A stretch of DNA of 64,000 bases from Williamsia limnetica (GTDB taxonomy: Bacteria > Actinomycetota > Actinomycetes > Mycobacteriales > Mycobacteriaceae), in NCBI RefSeq assembly GCF_003217475.1, contig NZ_QJSP01000010.1, positions 62,001 through 126,000 of the forward strand, read 5' to 3'. Positions 8,527 to 17,342 of the stretch are shown here, piece after piece; position 1 is the first letter of the stretch; each line of letters begins with the position of its first letter. The position numbers were made by a program, and so were the translations under genes. Below the pieces are notes generated by a model, which saw only the letters and a program-made list of their open reading frames with translations, was not told where the DNA came from and searched no databases.

Positions 8527-9387
8527 CTGCACCTGGCGCGAGAGCATCGCCGCCCGGTGCACATCCTGAACGGACGGGGGACCGCCCCTGCCCAGCACGG
8601 GTCGCGAGTCCGTACCGTGCCGGTACACGGTGATCCCGCCCAGACTCACCCCGAGGACACCGGCGAACGATGCCTCCACCACGCCGGCGTTGGGGCTCGG
8701 ATGGGCGGCGGCATCGCGTCGGACGGCGGCCACCCCGGCGCGGCGATCGGGCCCGACCGCGAGTACGAGCAAGGTGGTCAACCGGGCCGGCAGGTAGTTG
8801 GCGACGTCATCGAATCGGGCGCTGGCCCAGCCGAACCGGAGGTAGCGGTCGCTTCGGTAGCCGACCATCGCGTCGAGGGTGTTGGCCATGCGATAGCCCA
8901 GCAGTCCCGGCACGCCGGCGACCGCACCCCAGAACAGGGGTGCCACGGCAGCATCGGAGGTGTTCTCCGCGACGGACTCGACGGTCGCCCGCGCCATCCC
9001 CGCGCTGTCCAGGCTTGCCGGGTCGCGCCCACACAGACTCGGGATGAGGGCACGCGCGGATTCGACCTCGTCTGCTGCCAGGGCGTCACCGAGTCGCTCA
9101 CCGACCGCTGCGAGCGAGGTGCCACCGAGGGCGATCCAGGTCGCAACCGCGGTGGACACGACGCCGCCGCGGCGGCACAGGTAACCGGTACCGATCGCGC
9201 CGCCGACGCAGATCGTGGTGAAAACCACTCCGGACCAGCGGGAGTCGCGGTACATCCGGTTTTCCAGGTACCCGGCGGCCATCCCCATCCCCGCGACGGG
9301 ATGCAGTCGCACGGGATCACCGAACCCGCGGTCCAGCAGATAACCGGCGGCCATACCTGCGGCTCGCGTCCATGCAACTGATGCCAT
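8314..9387 (-). CDS. cobD: Adenosylcobinamide-phosphate synthase CobD/CbiB
   Basis: Integral membrane enzyme of about 357 aa that attaches aminopropanol (phosphate) to adenosylcobyric acid in cobalamin synthesis. Family marks are GYLLDRGFGDPVRLHPVAGMG at the N-terminus, then VESVAENTSDAAVAPLFW and NTLDAMVGYRSDRYLRFGWASARFDDVANYLPAR in the middle, the most conserved part of CbiB. The product runs roughly 45 residues past the usual family end, with an arginine-rich tail, and this overhang is antisense to the end of the SURF1 gene. ATG 9387 gives MASVAWTRAAG. It is the Rv2236c counterpart and lies at the left edge of the 23-kb insertion. Confidence 0.9.
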   Translation of the reverse strand: MASVAWTRAAGMAAGYLLDRGFGDPVRLHPVAGMGMAAGYLENRMYRDSRWSGVVFTTICVGGAIGTGYLCRRGGVVSTAVATWIALGGTSLAAVGERLGDALAADEVESARALIPSLCGRDPASLDSAGMARATVESVAENTSDAAVAPLFWGAVAGVPGLLGYRMANTLDAMVGYRSDRYLRFGWASARFDDVANYLPARLTTLLVLAVGPDRRAGVAAVRRDAAAHPSPNAGVVEASFAGVLGVSLGGITVYRHGTDSRPVLGRGGPPSVQDVHRAAMLSRQVQLGALAAVTVGQLLVRTVLARRARTDDTTRGRTLMVRRRGRERLPGLLATFPRLTGRHVGTARTRPALLDL

Positions 9388-9553
9388 GTAGGTCAATATC
9401 TCAGACGCCGACCACCCGCTCCGACCGCCACGGGCGCGAACCATCGCCGGCCGGTGAGGGTACCCTCATTCTCGCCTGGTGCCGCTTCAACGTCGCAGCG
9501 GTGCCCGGCCCACTGCAGATGCGGGCGAACACATCGAGAACAATGGCAGGCAT

Positions 9554-10897
9554 ATGAAAACTTCCAATCTGCCCGGTGACGCCCAGTACACCGGGGACCA
9601 GCGGTTGTGGCTGTCGGGATTTCTGGCAGGGTTCGACTCGGCCGCTGCCGGGGCCAACCGCGACGATGTGTTGGCCACCGCGCTCGAGGCACTCCGCGAA
9701 CTCGACACAGTAGCTGCTCCGGAGGTCGCGCCGGCCGACGAGTCCCCCGGCGTCTCGGACAAGCCGAAACGATCGCCGTGGACCCGGAAGAATCCCTATC
9801 CCGCCAAGCTCGTAGCCAACCGGCCGTTGCGTGGCGCCCAATCGGGCAAAGACGTCCGGCACGTGGTGTTCGACCTCGGCGACAGCGCCATCGACTACGA
9901 GGCGGGCGACGGGCTGGGTATCCGCCCGGTCAACGATCCTGATCTCGTCGCAGCTCTGATCGCCCGGATCGGCGCCGATCCCGAGGAGTCGATCACCACC
10001 CGCACCGGCGAGTCGACACTGCTCGATCTGCTGACCTACGACTACGAGATCTCGCTACCGACGCGCGAGCTCATCGATCACGTGGCCGACCGCACCGGCG
10101 ACGCGGAGTTGGTGCACGTGCTCTCCACCGAGGAGCGCGAAGCGCTCGAGGGCTGGCTGTGGGGCAAAGATGTCCTCGACCTGCTCGACCTCGATCCGAA
10201 TCTCGAGATGACCGCGTCCCAACTCCTCGAGTTGTTGCGGCCGCTGGCACATCGCGTCTACTCGATCTCGTCGTCGCCCCTCACACATCAGGGCATGGTG
10301 CACCTGACGGTCGCCGCGGTCAGGCATCGTTCCGCCCAACGCGACCGACGCGGACAGTGTTCGACGTATCTCGCCGACCGGGTCGGCGCAGGCAACACCG
10401 CGGGTGTGTTCCTGTCCAAGAACCGCTCGTTCCGCCTGCCTGCGGACGATGCCGCTCCGGTCATCATGGTCGGCCCGGGCACCGGAATCGCGCCGTTCCG
10501 TTCTTTTCTCTACGAACGCAAAGCCCGCAAGGCCACCGGTACCAACTGGTTGTTCTTCGGAGATCAGTACCGTGCAACAGATTTCATGTACGAGGACGAA
10601 CTGGTGCAGTTTCAGCGCGACGGCGTCCTGCATCGCCTCGACCTCGCGTTCTCGCGCGATCAGGAACAGAAGATCTACGTGCAGGACCGGATGCGCGAGC
10701 ACGGCGAAGAGTTGTTCCGCTGGATCGAGGGCGGCGCCTACTTCTACGTGTGCGGTGACGCCGCGCAGATGGCGCGGGACGTCGATTCCGCGCTTCACGA
10801 CGTGATCGCCGAACACGGCGGCCTCGGCGAGGAAGCCGCGGAGGACTATGTGAACACTCTCAAACGCGAAAAGCGTTATCTGCGCGACGTGTACTGA
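9554..10897 (+). CDS. CysJ-like FAD/NADPH reductase without flavodoxin domain
   Basis: About 447 aa. It has the FAD-binding and NADPH-binding halves of the sulfite reductase alpha/cytochrome P450 reductase family but lacks the FMN flavodoxin domain. Motifs are RVYSISSS (FAD), GQCSTYLADR, MVGPGTGIAPFRSFLYERKA (NADPH pyrophosphate), YVCGDAAQMARDV, and a C-terminal aromatic end RYLRDVY that would stack on the flavin. The first 90 residues are unlike the family and contain a short helical LSGFLAGFDS segment. ATG 9554 follows GGCAGG. Such proteins are usually annotated as sulfite reductase flavoprotein subunits, but the electron acceptor here is unknown and no sulfite reductase haem subunit is adjacent. 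Confidence 0.82.
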   Translation: MKTSNLPGDAQYTGDQRLWLSGFLAGFDSAAAGANRDDVLATALEALRELDTVAAPEVAPADESPGVSDKPKRSPWTRKNPYPAKLVANRPLRGAQSGKDVRHVVFDLGDSAIDYEAGDGLGIRPVNDPDLVAALIARIGADPEESITTRTGESTLLDLLTYDYEISLPTRELIDHVADRTGDAELVHVLSTEEREALEGWLWGKDVLDLLDLDPNLEMTASQLLELLRPLAHRVYSISSSPLTHQGMVHLTVAAVRHRSAQRDRRGQCSTYLADRVGAGNTAGVFLSKNRSFRLPADDAAPVIMVGPGTGIAPFRSFLYERKARKATGTNWLFFGDQYRATDFMYEDELVQFQRDGVLHRLDLAFSRDQEQKIYVQDRMREHGEELFRWIEGGAYFYVCGDAAQMARDVDSALHDVIAEHGGLGEEAAEDYVNTLKREKRYLRDVY

Positions 10898-10905
10898 GTT
10901 CGCCG

Positions 10906-11763
10906 GTGGCCAGTTCACGAAAGAATCAAGGGGCACGTAAGGCTTCGCGCACCCGCGGCTCCGGCAGCGACGCCGCCGGCCCGGTGGCCGGCACCTATCC
11001 GATCGACACCGGCATCTGTGAGCTGATCCGCGACCATCTCACCGATGGCTGGATAATCACCGTCAACGGGGCTCAGAGTTCGCACATCAACTTGGCGGAC
11101 CCGGCCCAACTCGATTTCGAGTACATGCAGTGGATTGCCGAACTCGCGAAAGAGCATTGGCAATCGGATGCCCGGTTGCGTGCCCTGCATCTCGGTGCCG
11201 GAGCATGCACATTGGCCCGGTACATCGCGGCGACCTACCCCGACGCCCGGCAGGTCGCGGTCGACATCGACCAGCGGCTGACCGAACTCGTCCGTGAGTG
11301 GTTCGACCTGCCGCGGGCCCCGCTGCTGAGGCTCCGGGTCGGCGACGCCCGCGCCGTCACCGAGTCGCTGACCGATTCCACGCGTGACCTGATCATCCGC
11401 GACGTCTTCGCCGGAACCCGCACCCCCCAGGCGCTGACCACTATCGAGTTCACCCAGCAGGTCCGCAGGGTTCTCGCGCCCGGCGGCATCTACGTGATCA
11501 ATTGCGGGGACACCCGCGATCTCTCGCTGGCCCGCGCCGAAGCCGCCACCCTCGGCGCGGTCTTCGAGCAGCTGACCGTCATCGCCGATCCCGCCATGCT
11601 GAAGGGACGTCGCTACGGCAACATTGTCATCGCAGGCAGTGACGTGCCGTTCGGCGACTCCCCCACGCTCACGCGCAATCTCCTCGGTGGAGTCCCGGCT
11701 CAGGTCTGGCTCGATCCCAAGGTGCGCAGTTTCGCGGCGTCGGCCAAGGTCCTGCGGGACTGA
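10906..11763 (+). CDS. Spermidine-synthase-like class I SAM-fold protein
   Basis: 285 aa. After a basic, disordered N-terminus of about 40 residues comes a Rossmann fold like spermidine synthase: LHLGAGACTLARYIA (motif I), VDIDQRLTELVREW (acidic residue binding the ribose), VGDARAV and DLIIRDVFAG. A true spermidine synthase needs additional polyamine-pocket aspartates that I cannot confirm, so aminopropyl transfer is unproven; a methyltransferase is possible. It follows the reductase by 8 bases, so co-transcription is likely. Start GTG 10906. Confidence 0.75.
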   Translation: MASSRKNQGARKASRTRGSGSDAAGPVAGTYPIDTGICELIRDHLTDGWIITVNGAQSSHINLADPAQLDFEYMQWIAELAKEHWQSDARLRALHLGAGACTLARYIAATYPDARQVAVDIDQRLTELVREWFDLPRAPLLRLRVGDARAVTESLTDSTRDLIIRDVFAGTRTPQALTTIEFTQQVRRVLAPGGIYVINCGDTRDLSLARAEAATLGAVFEQLTVIADPAMLKGRRYGNIVIAGSDVPFGDSPTLTRNLLGGVPAQVWLDPKVRSFAASAKVLRD

Positions 11764-11785
11764 CCCCGGGCGACGACCGGGGTGA

Positions 11786-12808
11786 GTGACTAGGGTGAAA
11801 ACCGTGCTTCCCGTGATAGACCTCGCTGAGCTGGCCACCGCAGAGGGCCGGGCACGCCTTCGTGACATCACGCACGAGGTCGGGTTCTTCTACCTCGTCG
11901 GCCACGGCATCGACGAGCATCTGATCTCGCAGGTCCAGGCCGCGGCCCGGGCGTTCTTCGCGCTACCCGAGGCCGACAAGCTCTCGGTTGCCATGATCAA
12001 CAGCCCGCATTTCCGGGGATACAACAGGCTCGGCGGTGAGTTCACCAACGGTCAGGTCGACTGGCGCGAGCAGATCGACATCGGGCCCGAACGCCAACCC
12101 GTCCCCGGCGCAGACGGGTACCTGCGCCTACAGGGACCCAATCAGTGGCCCACAGCGCTCCCCGAATTGCGCACTGCGGTCAACGAATACAGTGATGCGC
12201 TCGCCGACGTCTCCCTGCGGTTGCTGCAGAACTGGGCAGCAGGTCTCGGTGCCGACCGGCACATCTTCGACAATGCGTTCGCCGAGCTCCCGGCGACCCT
12301 GATCAAACTCGTTCGCTATCCCGCCCGGCCGGAGGCCGCGGTCGCCGGCGATCAAGGCGTTGGAGCACACAAGGATTCGGGCGTCCTGACGTTGCTGCTC
12401 CTCGAACCCGGTTCGGCGGGTCTGCAGGTGGAGGCCACGGACGGCAGCTGGATCGACGCCCCACCGCGCGCGGGCGCATTCGTCGTCAATGTCGGTGAGA
12501 TGCTCGAAGTCGCCACCGGCGGCTACCTCCGGGCGACCCGCCACCGGGTGCTCACCCCGCCGGGCGCGGCCGAACGTCTGTCGATCCCGTACTTCTACAG
12601 CCCGGCCCTCGACGCGGTGATCCCCACCATCGAGCTACCGAGGGCGCTGGCGGACAAAGCCCGTGGAGTCGAACAGGACCCGGCCAATCCGCTGTTCACG
12701 ACGTACGGCGAGAACACGTGGAAGAGCCGGACCCGCGCGCACCCCGACGTGTTCGCACGGTGGTATCCGGCCGAGGCGAAAGCCCGCGCGGAGAACTCCT
12801 CAGCCTGA
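11786..12808 (+). CDS. 2-oxoglutarate/Fe(II) oxygenase, isopenicillin N synthase-like
   Basis: 340 aa non-haem iron dioxygenase of the DIOX_N plus 2OG-FeII_Oxy type. N-terminal VIDLAEL and EVGFFYLVGHGI are family hallmarks. The iron site is HKDSG (H-X-D) with the distal histidine and 2OG arginine following in TRHRVLTPPGAAERLSIPYFYSP. Related proteins include flavonol/gibberellin oxidases and bacterial oxygenases of unknown substrate. GTG codons at 11786, 11795 and 11804 are all possible; 11804 (VLPVIDLAEL) sits behind AGGG and fits the family start best. It is the third gene of a likely unit starting at 9554 and overlaps the convergent CPBP gene by 9 bases. Confidence 0.85.
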   Translation: MTRVKTVLPVIDLAELATAEGRARLRDITHEVGFFYLVGHGIDEHLISQVQAAARAFFALPEADKLSVAMINSPHFRGYNRLGGEFTNGQVDWREQIDIGPERQPVPGADGYLRLQGPNQWPTALPELRTAVNEYSDALADVSLRLLQNWAAGLGADRHIFDNAFAELPATLIKLVRYPARPEAAVAGDQGVGAHKDSGVLTLLLLEPGSAGLQVEATDGSWIDAPPRAGAFVVNVGEMLEVATGGYLRATRHRVLTPPGAAERLSIPYFYSPALDAVIPTIELPRALADKARGVEQDPANPLFTTYGENTWKSRTRAHPDVFARWYPAEAKARAENSSA

Positions 12809-13486
12809 GAGTTGCCACGCGAGTGCGGCGGCCAGCGCCCCGCTCGCGTTGACCGCCCAGTGCAGCGCCATCGGGGCGAGCAGGCTGTCGCTGCGCCGCC
12901 TGAGCCAGATGAACAGCAGCCCGGACGCGCCAGTCACCACCACCGCACCGGCGATCCCGGCGATCTGGGCCACGATCCCTGCGCCGAGCAGGTCGGTCAG
13001 ACCACTGTTCCCGGCGGTGAGCCCGGTGGACGATGCCACGTGCCACAGCCCGAACAGCCCGGCGCCGACGAGGTAGACCACCCGTACCGAGGCGACGCGG
13101 ACGAGCGAAGCGTTGAGGACGCCGCGGAACAGCAATTCTTCCGGGATCACCGTTTGCAGCGGGATGATCACCAGGGCACCCCACAACGCCACGGAGACGC
13201 TGTCGTAGCGGTCTGAGAGATACAGCGATCTGGTCAGCGGCAGCAGTGCACCGCCTATCGCCATGACCACCACCGGCACGAGGATCACCGCCGCGTATCG
13301 CACACCCCGGCGGTGCTGGCTGCGGGCGAGACCGAGTTCTTTCCAAGAGAACCCGCGTCGGCGCACGTACAGCAGCGCTACCAGGGCGCCGAGCGGTACC
13401 GCGACCGAGATCGCGTGCTCCACGGTGAAGTGGGCCAGCACGTTGATCAGCGCCAGTAGTCCGACCACCACCGCCACGTCGCGCAT
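12800..13486 (-). CDS. CPBP-family intramembrane glutamic protease (Abi/CAAX type)
   Basis: 228 aa with about seven to eight predicted membrane helices. The three conserved motifs are present: PEELLFRGVL (EEXXXR), LFGLWHV (FXXXH) and ALHWAVNASG (HXXXN/D). The family cleaves or binds membrane substrates, including prenylated proteins in eukaryotes and bacteriocin self-immunity factors in some bacteria. No bacteriocin gene is visible here, so the role is open. ATG 13486. It is convergent with the 2OG oxygenase. Confidence 0.85.
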   Translation of the reverse strand: MRDVAVVVGLLALINVLAHFTVEHAISVAVPLGALVALLYVRRRGFSWKELGLARSQHRRGVRYAAVILVPVVVMAIGGALLPLTRSLYLSDRYDSVSVALWGALVIIPLQTVIPEELLFRGVLNASLVRVASVRVVYLVGAGLFGLWHVASSTGLTAGNSGLTDLLGAGIVAQIAGIAGAVVVTGASGLLFIWLRRRSDSLLAPMALHWAVNASGALAAALAWQLSG

Positions 13487-13578
13487 CCACGAACTTTATC
13501 GGGCCGGGAGCGTGTCGGTGCCTCGCGCTAGCCTCTCGCCACAATCGATTTCTGCACCACCAGCCACAAGGGGGCACC

Positions 13579-14031
13579 ATGCGCACACAGTCCGATCCCG
13601 TCGAGTTCGCACATCGGGCGATTGCCAAGCGCTACTGGACGGTCACCGCCGTCCGTGCCGCGCAGCGGGCCGGGTTCCCGTCGTTCGCCTACACCACCGG
13701 GCTGACCTCGCTCGGCCATCCCGAGCTCATCATCTATGGTCTCGAGCCCGGCGTGGCCGGATCGATTCTCAACACGGTCGGCCACCGGATCGCGCGTGGC
13801 GGGGGCCGCCTCGTCGAGGGCGAACTCCTGTCCGGGTTCATCGACGGCGATCGGGATCTGATGGTCATCGATGCCCTGACCACCTCGGATCTGCGGGTTG
13901 CCACATCGGTGTACGGCTCGGTGTCGGCGTGGCAGCTGGTGTGGCCCGATGCTGCCGGTCAATACCCGTGGAGTGCGGGGTACGGCATCGCGAAGACCGT
14001 GCAACCGCTCGCGGGTCTGCCTGCCGCCTGA
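13579..14031 (+). CDS. DUF4262 domain protein
   Basis: 150 aa soluble protein matching DUF4262: FAYTTGLTSLGHPELIIYGLEP near residue 36 and the C-terminal FAD-free beta-rich half ending LAGLPAA. The family has no established function and is often found alone or near stress genes. ATG 13579 follows AAGGGGGCACC. It reads in the same direction as the TerD-VWA gene 47 bases further on, so they may be co-expressed. Confidence 0.8.
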   Translation: MRTQSDPVEFAHRAIAKRYWTVTAVRAAQRAGFPSFAYTTGLTSLGHPELIIYGLEPGVAGSILNTVGHRIARGGGRLVEGELLSGFIDGDRDLMVIDALTTSDLRVATSVYGSVSAWQLVWPDAAGQYPWSAGYGIAKTVQPLAGLPAA

Positions 14032-14078
14032 ATGACACATGTCGGTGTGGCTCCGGATCCCCGATAGATAATGGGGCG

Positions 14079-15341
14079 ATGGTCTCTCTTTCGCGTGGCG
14101 CCAACACCACGATCCCCACCGGTCTGCTCAGCGTCGCCGTCTCGGGCGCTGCGCCCGGTTCGGTGGACGTGATGGCGTTTCAGCTGGCGGACAATCGGAG
14201 AACTCGCACCGATGCCGACTTCATCTTCTTCAATCAGCCGAGGTCCCCTGAAGGTGGTGTGGTCCTGTCCGCAGGGACCACGTTGACTGTGGATCTCGCG
14301 CGAGTCCCCACGGACGTCGACACCATCGCGTTCGCGGTCGCCTGCGACGAGGGCTTCACCTCGACATTGGCTGCCCTGCCGGGGCTGGGTTCGACGATCA
14401 GCGGTGCCGGCGTCGATGTGGAGTTGCCGGTCAGTGGTCTGACGACCGAGCGGGCCGCGGTGCTCGGCGAGATATACCGGCGCGGCGGTCAATGGAAGGT
14501 CCGCAACGTCAGCGCAGGATGGGATCGGGGGTTCGCAGACTTGGTGCGCGAGCACGGTGTCAGCGTCGACGACGAACCAGCTCCCGCCACGGCGGGCACG
14601 GCGTCATCGGAGCCGGCAGTGAGAACTGTTGCCGGAGAAGAGAAGCTCTCCTTCGAGAAGCGACAAAAGCTCGACATGCGCAAGCGTGAGGTCCACAAGG
14701 TCCTGCTGAGCAAGAACGCGACCGGAGTACGGGCCCGGGTGATCATCGTCATCGACAAGACCGGCAGCATGACCGCCCAGTACCGGGGCAAGGTGGTGCA
14801 TCGGGTGGTCGAGCGCATGCTCGCTGTCGCAACCCAGATCGACGACGACGGTCAGCTCGAGCCGTACATGTACGCCCGAGGTTTCGCGCGGGTGCCCGAC
14901 ATCAGCGTCGAGAACGTCGAGTCGTGGACCGAGGAGTTCTTGCATCTCACCGGCACGCACCGCGGCATCGACTACGACGCGATCGGGCAGTCGAACGACG
15001 AGCTGCCGATCATGAACGAGATCCTCAGCTCCGTGGTCCCCGGCCGGCCGGTGTTGGTGCTGTTCTTCACCGACGGGGGCTTCCGAAAGAAGGGTCCGAT
15101 CGGACAGCTGATGCGGGCCGCGTCGGCGGCACCGGTCTTCTGGCAGTTCGTCGGCATCGGCAAGGCCAATTACGGTGTGCTCGAACAACTCGACGAGATG
15201 GAGGGCCGCACCGTCGACAACGCCGGATTCTTCGCTCTCGACGACATCGACAAGGTATCCGACGACGAACTGTACAAGCGGCTGCTCTCCGAGTTCCCGG
15301 ACTGGCTCGCCGCGGCCACACGCGCCAACATCCTCCCCTGA
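14079..15341 (+). CDS. TerD-like domain fused to von Willebrand A domain
   Basis: 420 aa. Residues 1-165 are a TerD/CABP stress domain (MVSLSRGANTTIP, then DADFIFFNQP with Ca-binding aspartates, and VACDEGF). A linker of about 40 residues rich in A, P and E follows. From about residue 210 there is a VWA domain with MIDAS-like IIVIDKTGSMT (D-X-T-X-S) and a later LFFTDGG aspartate. This is the TerD plus TerF-like fusion seen in actinobacterial Ter stress modules linked to tellurite and metal resistance, where metal-dependent protein assembly is proposed. Other ter genes are not in the window. ATG 14079; the frame is open far upstream without a plausible start. Confidence 0.87.
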   Translation: MVSLSRGANTTIPTGLLSVAVSGAAPGSVDVMAFQLADNRRTRTDADFIFFNQPRSPEGGVVLSAGTTLTVDLARVPTDVDTIAFAVACDEGFTSTLAALPGLGSTISGAGVDVELPVSGLTTERAAVLGEIYRRGGQWKVRNVSAGWDRGFADLVREHGVSVDDEPAPATAGTASSEPAVRTVAGEEKLSFEKRQKLDMRKREVHKVLLSKNATGVRARVIIVIDKTGSMTAQYRGKVVHRVVERMLAVATQIDDDGQLEPYMYARGFARVPDISVENVESWTEEFLHLTGTHRGIDYDAIGQSNDELPIMNEILSSVVPGRPVLVLFFTDGGFRKKGPIGQLMRAASAAPVFWQFVGIGKANYGVLEQLDEMEGRTVDNAGFFALDDIDKVSDDELYKRLLSEFPDWLAAATRANILP

Positions 15342-15410
15342 CCCCGATTTTGGGGCCTTTTGGCGAACAAACGCCCAGGTGGGCTTCGCCAAAAGGCCCC
15401 AAGATCGGGG
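15342..15410. terminator. Long bidirectional terminator hairpin
   Basis: Arms at 15342-15367 and 15385-15410, each 26 bases, pair with a single T/C difference (a G-T wobble in RNA). The loop is 17 bases. Runs of T on one strand and A on the other make it a terminator for both the TerD-VWA gene and the convergent ABC permease. Confidence 0.85.
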
Positions 15411-15417
15411 TTTCGGG

Positions 15418-16200
15418 TCAGGCGCGGGAGGCCTTGCCCATAGCTCGGACACCGACTGCGAGTCCGCCGCATGCCATCAGGGCTGCAGCGAGCACACCGC
15501 TCATCACCGTCTGGACGTCGAAGTCCCCGACGAACAGGACTCGTTCGGCTTCGACGACGTAGTGCAGCGGGTTGATGTCGACGAGGAACTGCATCCACCG
15601 CGGTGCATCACCGAGCGGCAGCATCGTGCCGGACAGGATCAGCAGCGGGAACATCAGCGTTTGCTGAACGGTCCAGAACACCCAATCCTGTTCGCGGACG
15701 GCCAATGCCAGGCTGTAGGACAACGCACCGAGGCCGATCCCGAACACTCCGAGGATGACGATCCCGATCGCCGCGCCACCGAGATCGATGTCGAAGCCCA
15801 ACGGTAACCCGATGAGCAAAATTATCACCGCTTGCGCCGCCAACGGCACCATTTCCTTCAGCGCCCGACCGAGCAACAGGGAACTGCGGCGCAGCGGCGT
15901 GACCAACATCCGTTCATGCGACCCGGTATGCATCTCGTCAAGCAGGTTCGCACCCGTCATCGAGGTCCCGAAGATCGCGATCATGGCAAGCACGCCGGGG
16001 ATGAACCAGTTCCATACATTGCCTGAATCACCGGCACCAGGGACATCTTTGAGCAGTGGACCGAACAGCGCCAGCAGGATCAGCGGTTGGACGAGCGAGA
16101 ATATGACGGTGAACGGATCACGGATGGTGGGCCGCAGTTCGCGGACCATGACTATGGAGCTGTCTCGAACAATGGTGGTCAGCATGGGGTTTTCCTTCAC
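15418..16200 (-). CDS. ABC-2 type exporter permease (DrrB-like)
   Basis: 260 aa with six predicted membrane helices and the ABC2 membrane family layout: the MVRELRPTIRDPFTVIFSLVQP amphipathic entry, GTSMTGANLLDEMHTGSHERMLVTPLRRSSLLLGR intracellular loop, and LSGTMLPLGDAPRWMQFLVDINPLHYVVEAER near the end. It should pair with the upstream ATPase to export a hydrophobic drug or lipid. ATG 16200; an internal ATG at 16185 is possible. It lies 55 bases after the ATPase gene in one operon. Confidence 0.9.
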   Translation of the reverse strand: MKENPMLTTIVRDSSIVMVRELRPTIRDPFTVIFSLVQPLILLALFGPLLKDVPGAGDSGNVWNWFIPGVLAMIAIFGTSMTGANLLDEMHTGSHERMLVTPLRRSSLLLGRALKEMVPLAAQAVIILLIGLPLGFDIDLGGAAIGIVILGVFGIGLGALSYSLALAVREQDWVFWTVQQTLMFPLLILSGTMLPLGDAPRWMQFLVDINPLHYVVEAERVLFVGDFDVQTVMSGVLAAALMACGGLAVGVRAMGKASRA

Positions 16201-16213
16201 TCTCGTGGGTTTG

Positions 16214-16255
16214 GTCTCGGGGGGTGCGATCTCGGGGGTGTGATCTCGAAGGACT
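16214..16255 (-). repeat. Short imperfect tandem repeat between ATPase and permease genes
   Basis: The gap between the two transporter genes holds a TCTCG-led unit at 16201, 16215, 16230 and 16244, so the period is 14-15 bases and the later copies decay. It is GC-rich and non-coding and may arise from slippage. Its effect on permease translation is unknown. Confidence 0.45.
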
Positions 16256-17245
16256 TCAGGCCGCCGCGGTTTCGCGCAGACTGCGACCGGTGAGGGTGAG
16301 GAAGACGTCGTCGAGGGTCGGGCGCGACGAGCGCGCCGCAGTGACGGTGATACCTCGTTCGGCGGCCGCCGTGATCAGGCGCGGCAACATGACATCGGCG
16401 CCGGCGACCTGCAGATCCACCAAAGTGCCGGTGACCTCTGCTCCGTGGACATTTTCGAGACCTGCGACCAGACGCACCAGTTCGTCGGCGTCGGAGACCG
16501 AGCCGACGGACAGTTCGACACGATCGCCTGCCAGGTTGTCCTTCAACGCAGCCGCGGAGTCGTCCGCGATCACGGTGCCCTTGTCGATCACCACCACGCG
16601 TTCGGCCATCGCGTCGGCCTCGTCGAGATAGTGGGTGGTGAGGACGATCGTCGCGCCCGTCTCGGCGCGCAACCGCTGGATATGGGCCCACAGGTTGGCC
16701 CGGCTCTGCGGGTCCATGCCCGTGGTCGGTTCGTCGAGAAAGATCACCGTTGGCCGGTGCACGATGCCCAGCGCGATGTCGAGGCGACGACGTTGCCCAC
16801 CGGAGAGGGTGCTGACCTTGCGGCTCTCCATCCCCGTCAGATCGAGCGCTGCGATGAGTTCGTCCGCGCGACGCGAACTTTCGGACTTCTTGATGCCGTA
16901 GCACAGACCCTGGGTCACCAATTCCTCACGGACGCGCTGGTTGTTCCCTCCGCCGTTGCCCTGGCCGACGTAGCCGATCTTGCGCCGGACTGCATCAGGA
17001 TCCTCTGCGATGTTGTGGCCGGCCAGCCACGCTGACCCTGAGGTGGGCCGGAGCAGCGTGGTGATCATCCGCAGCGTCGTCGACTTACCGGCGCCGTTCG
17101 GTCCGAGGAAGGCCACCAGCTCCCCTTCCGCCACCGCGAGGTCGATGCCCTTGACGGCCTCGACGGTGTTCTTGCCTTGCTTGAAGGTCTTGGTCAGCCC
17201 CGCTACCTCGATGGCCGGTGCGGTGCTGCTGGATGTAATCGTCAT
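16256..17245 (-). CDS. ABC exporter ATPase (DrrA-like)
   Basis: 329 aa. The nucleotide-binding domain has Walker A GPNGAGKST (about residue 43), a glycine/asparagine-rich Q-loop region GQGNGGGNNQRVREEL, signature LSGGQRRRL, Walker B VIFLDEPTTGMDP and the H-loop TTHYLDEAD. A C-terminal extension of about 90 residues ends TLDDVFLTLTGRSLRE, as in DrrA drug-resistance ATPases. It energises the permease encoded next. ATG 17245 is preceded by GGAGGG. The WYL regulator reads divergently 97 bases away and is the obvious candidate regulator. Confidence 0.93.
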   Translation of the reverse strand: MTITSSSTAPAIEVAGLTKTFKQGKNTVEAVKGIDLAVAEGELVAFLGPNGAGKSTTLRMITTLLRPTSGSAWLAGHNIAEDPDAVRRKIGYVGQGNGGGNNQRVREELVTQGLCYGIKKSESSRRADELIAALDLTGMESRKVSTLSGGQRRRLDIALGIVHRPTVIFLDEPTTGMDPQSRANLWAHIQRLRAETGATIVLTTHYLDEADAMAERVVVIDKGTVIADDSAAALKDNLAGDRVELSVGSVSDADELVRLVAGLENVHGAEVTGTLVDLQVAGADVMLPRLITAAAERGITVTAARSSRPTLDDVFLTLTGRSLRETAAA

Positions 17246-17342
17246 GATTTCCCTCCGATGTGGTGCCCGTGAAATGCGTCGACATGAAGCTATGACGGAT
17301 CGAGGACAGAAACGGTCCTCAATCTCTGGCATTGTTGAAAAC

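Noticed and set aside
13263-14078. Open frame ahead of the TerD-VWA gene, which would extend it by about 270 residues
   Set aside because: It runs antisense to the CPBP gene and through the DUF4262 gene in another frame, and the TerD fold begins exactly at ATG 14079.
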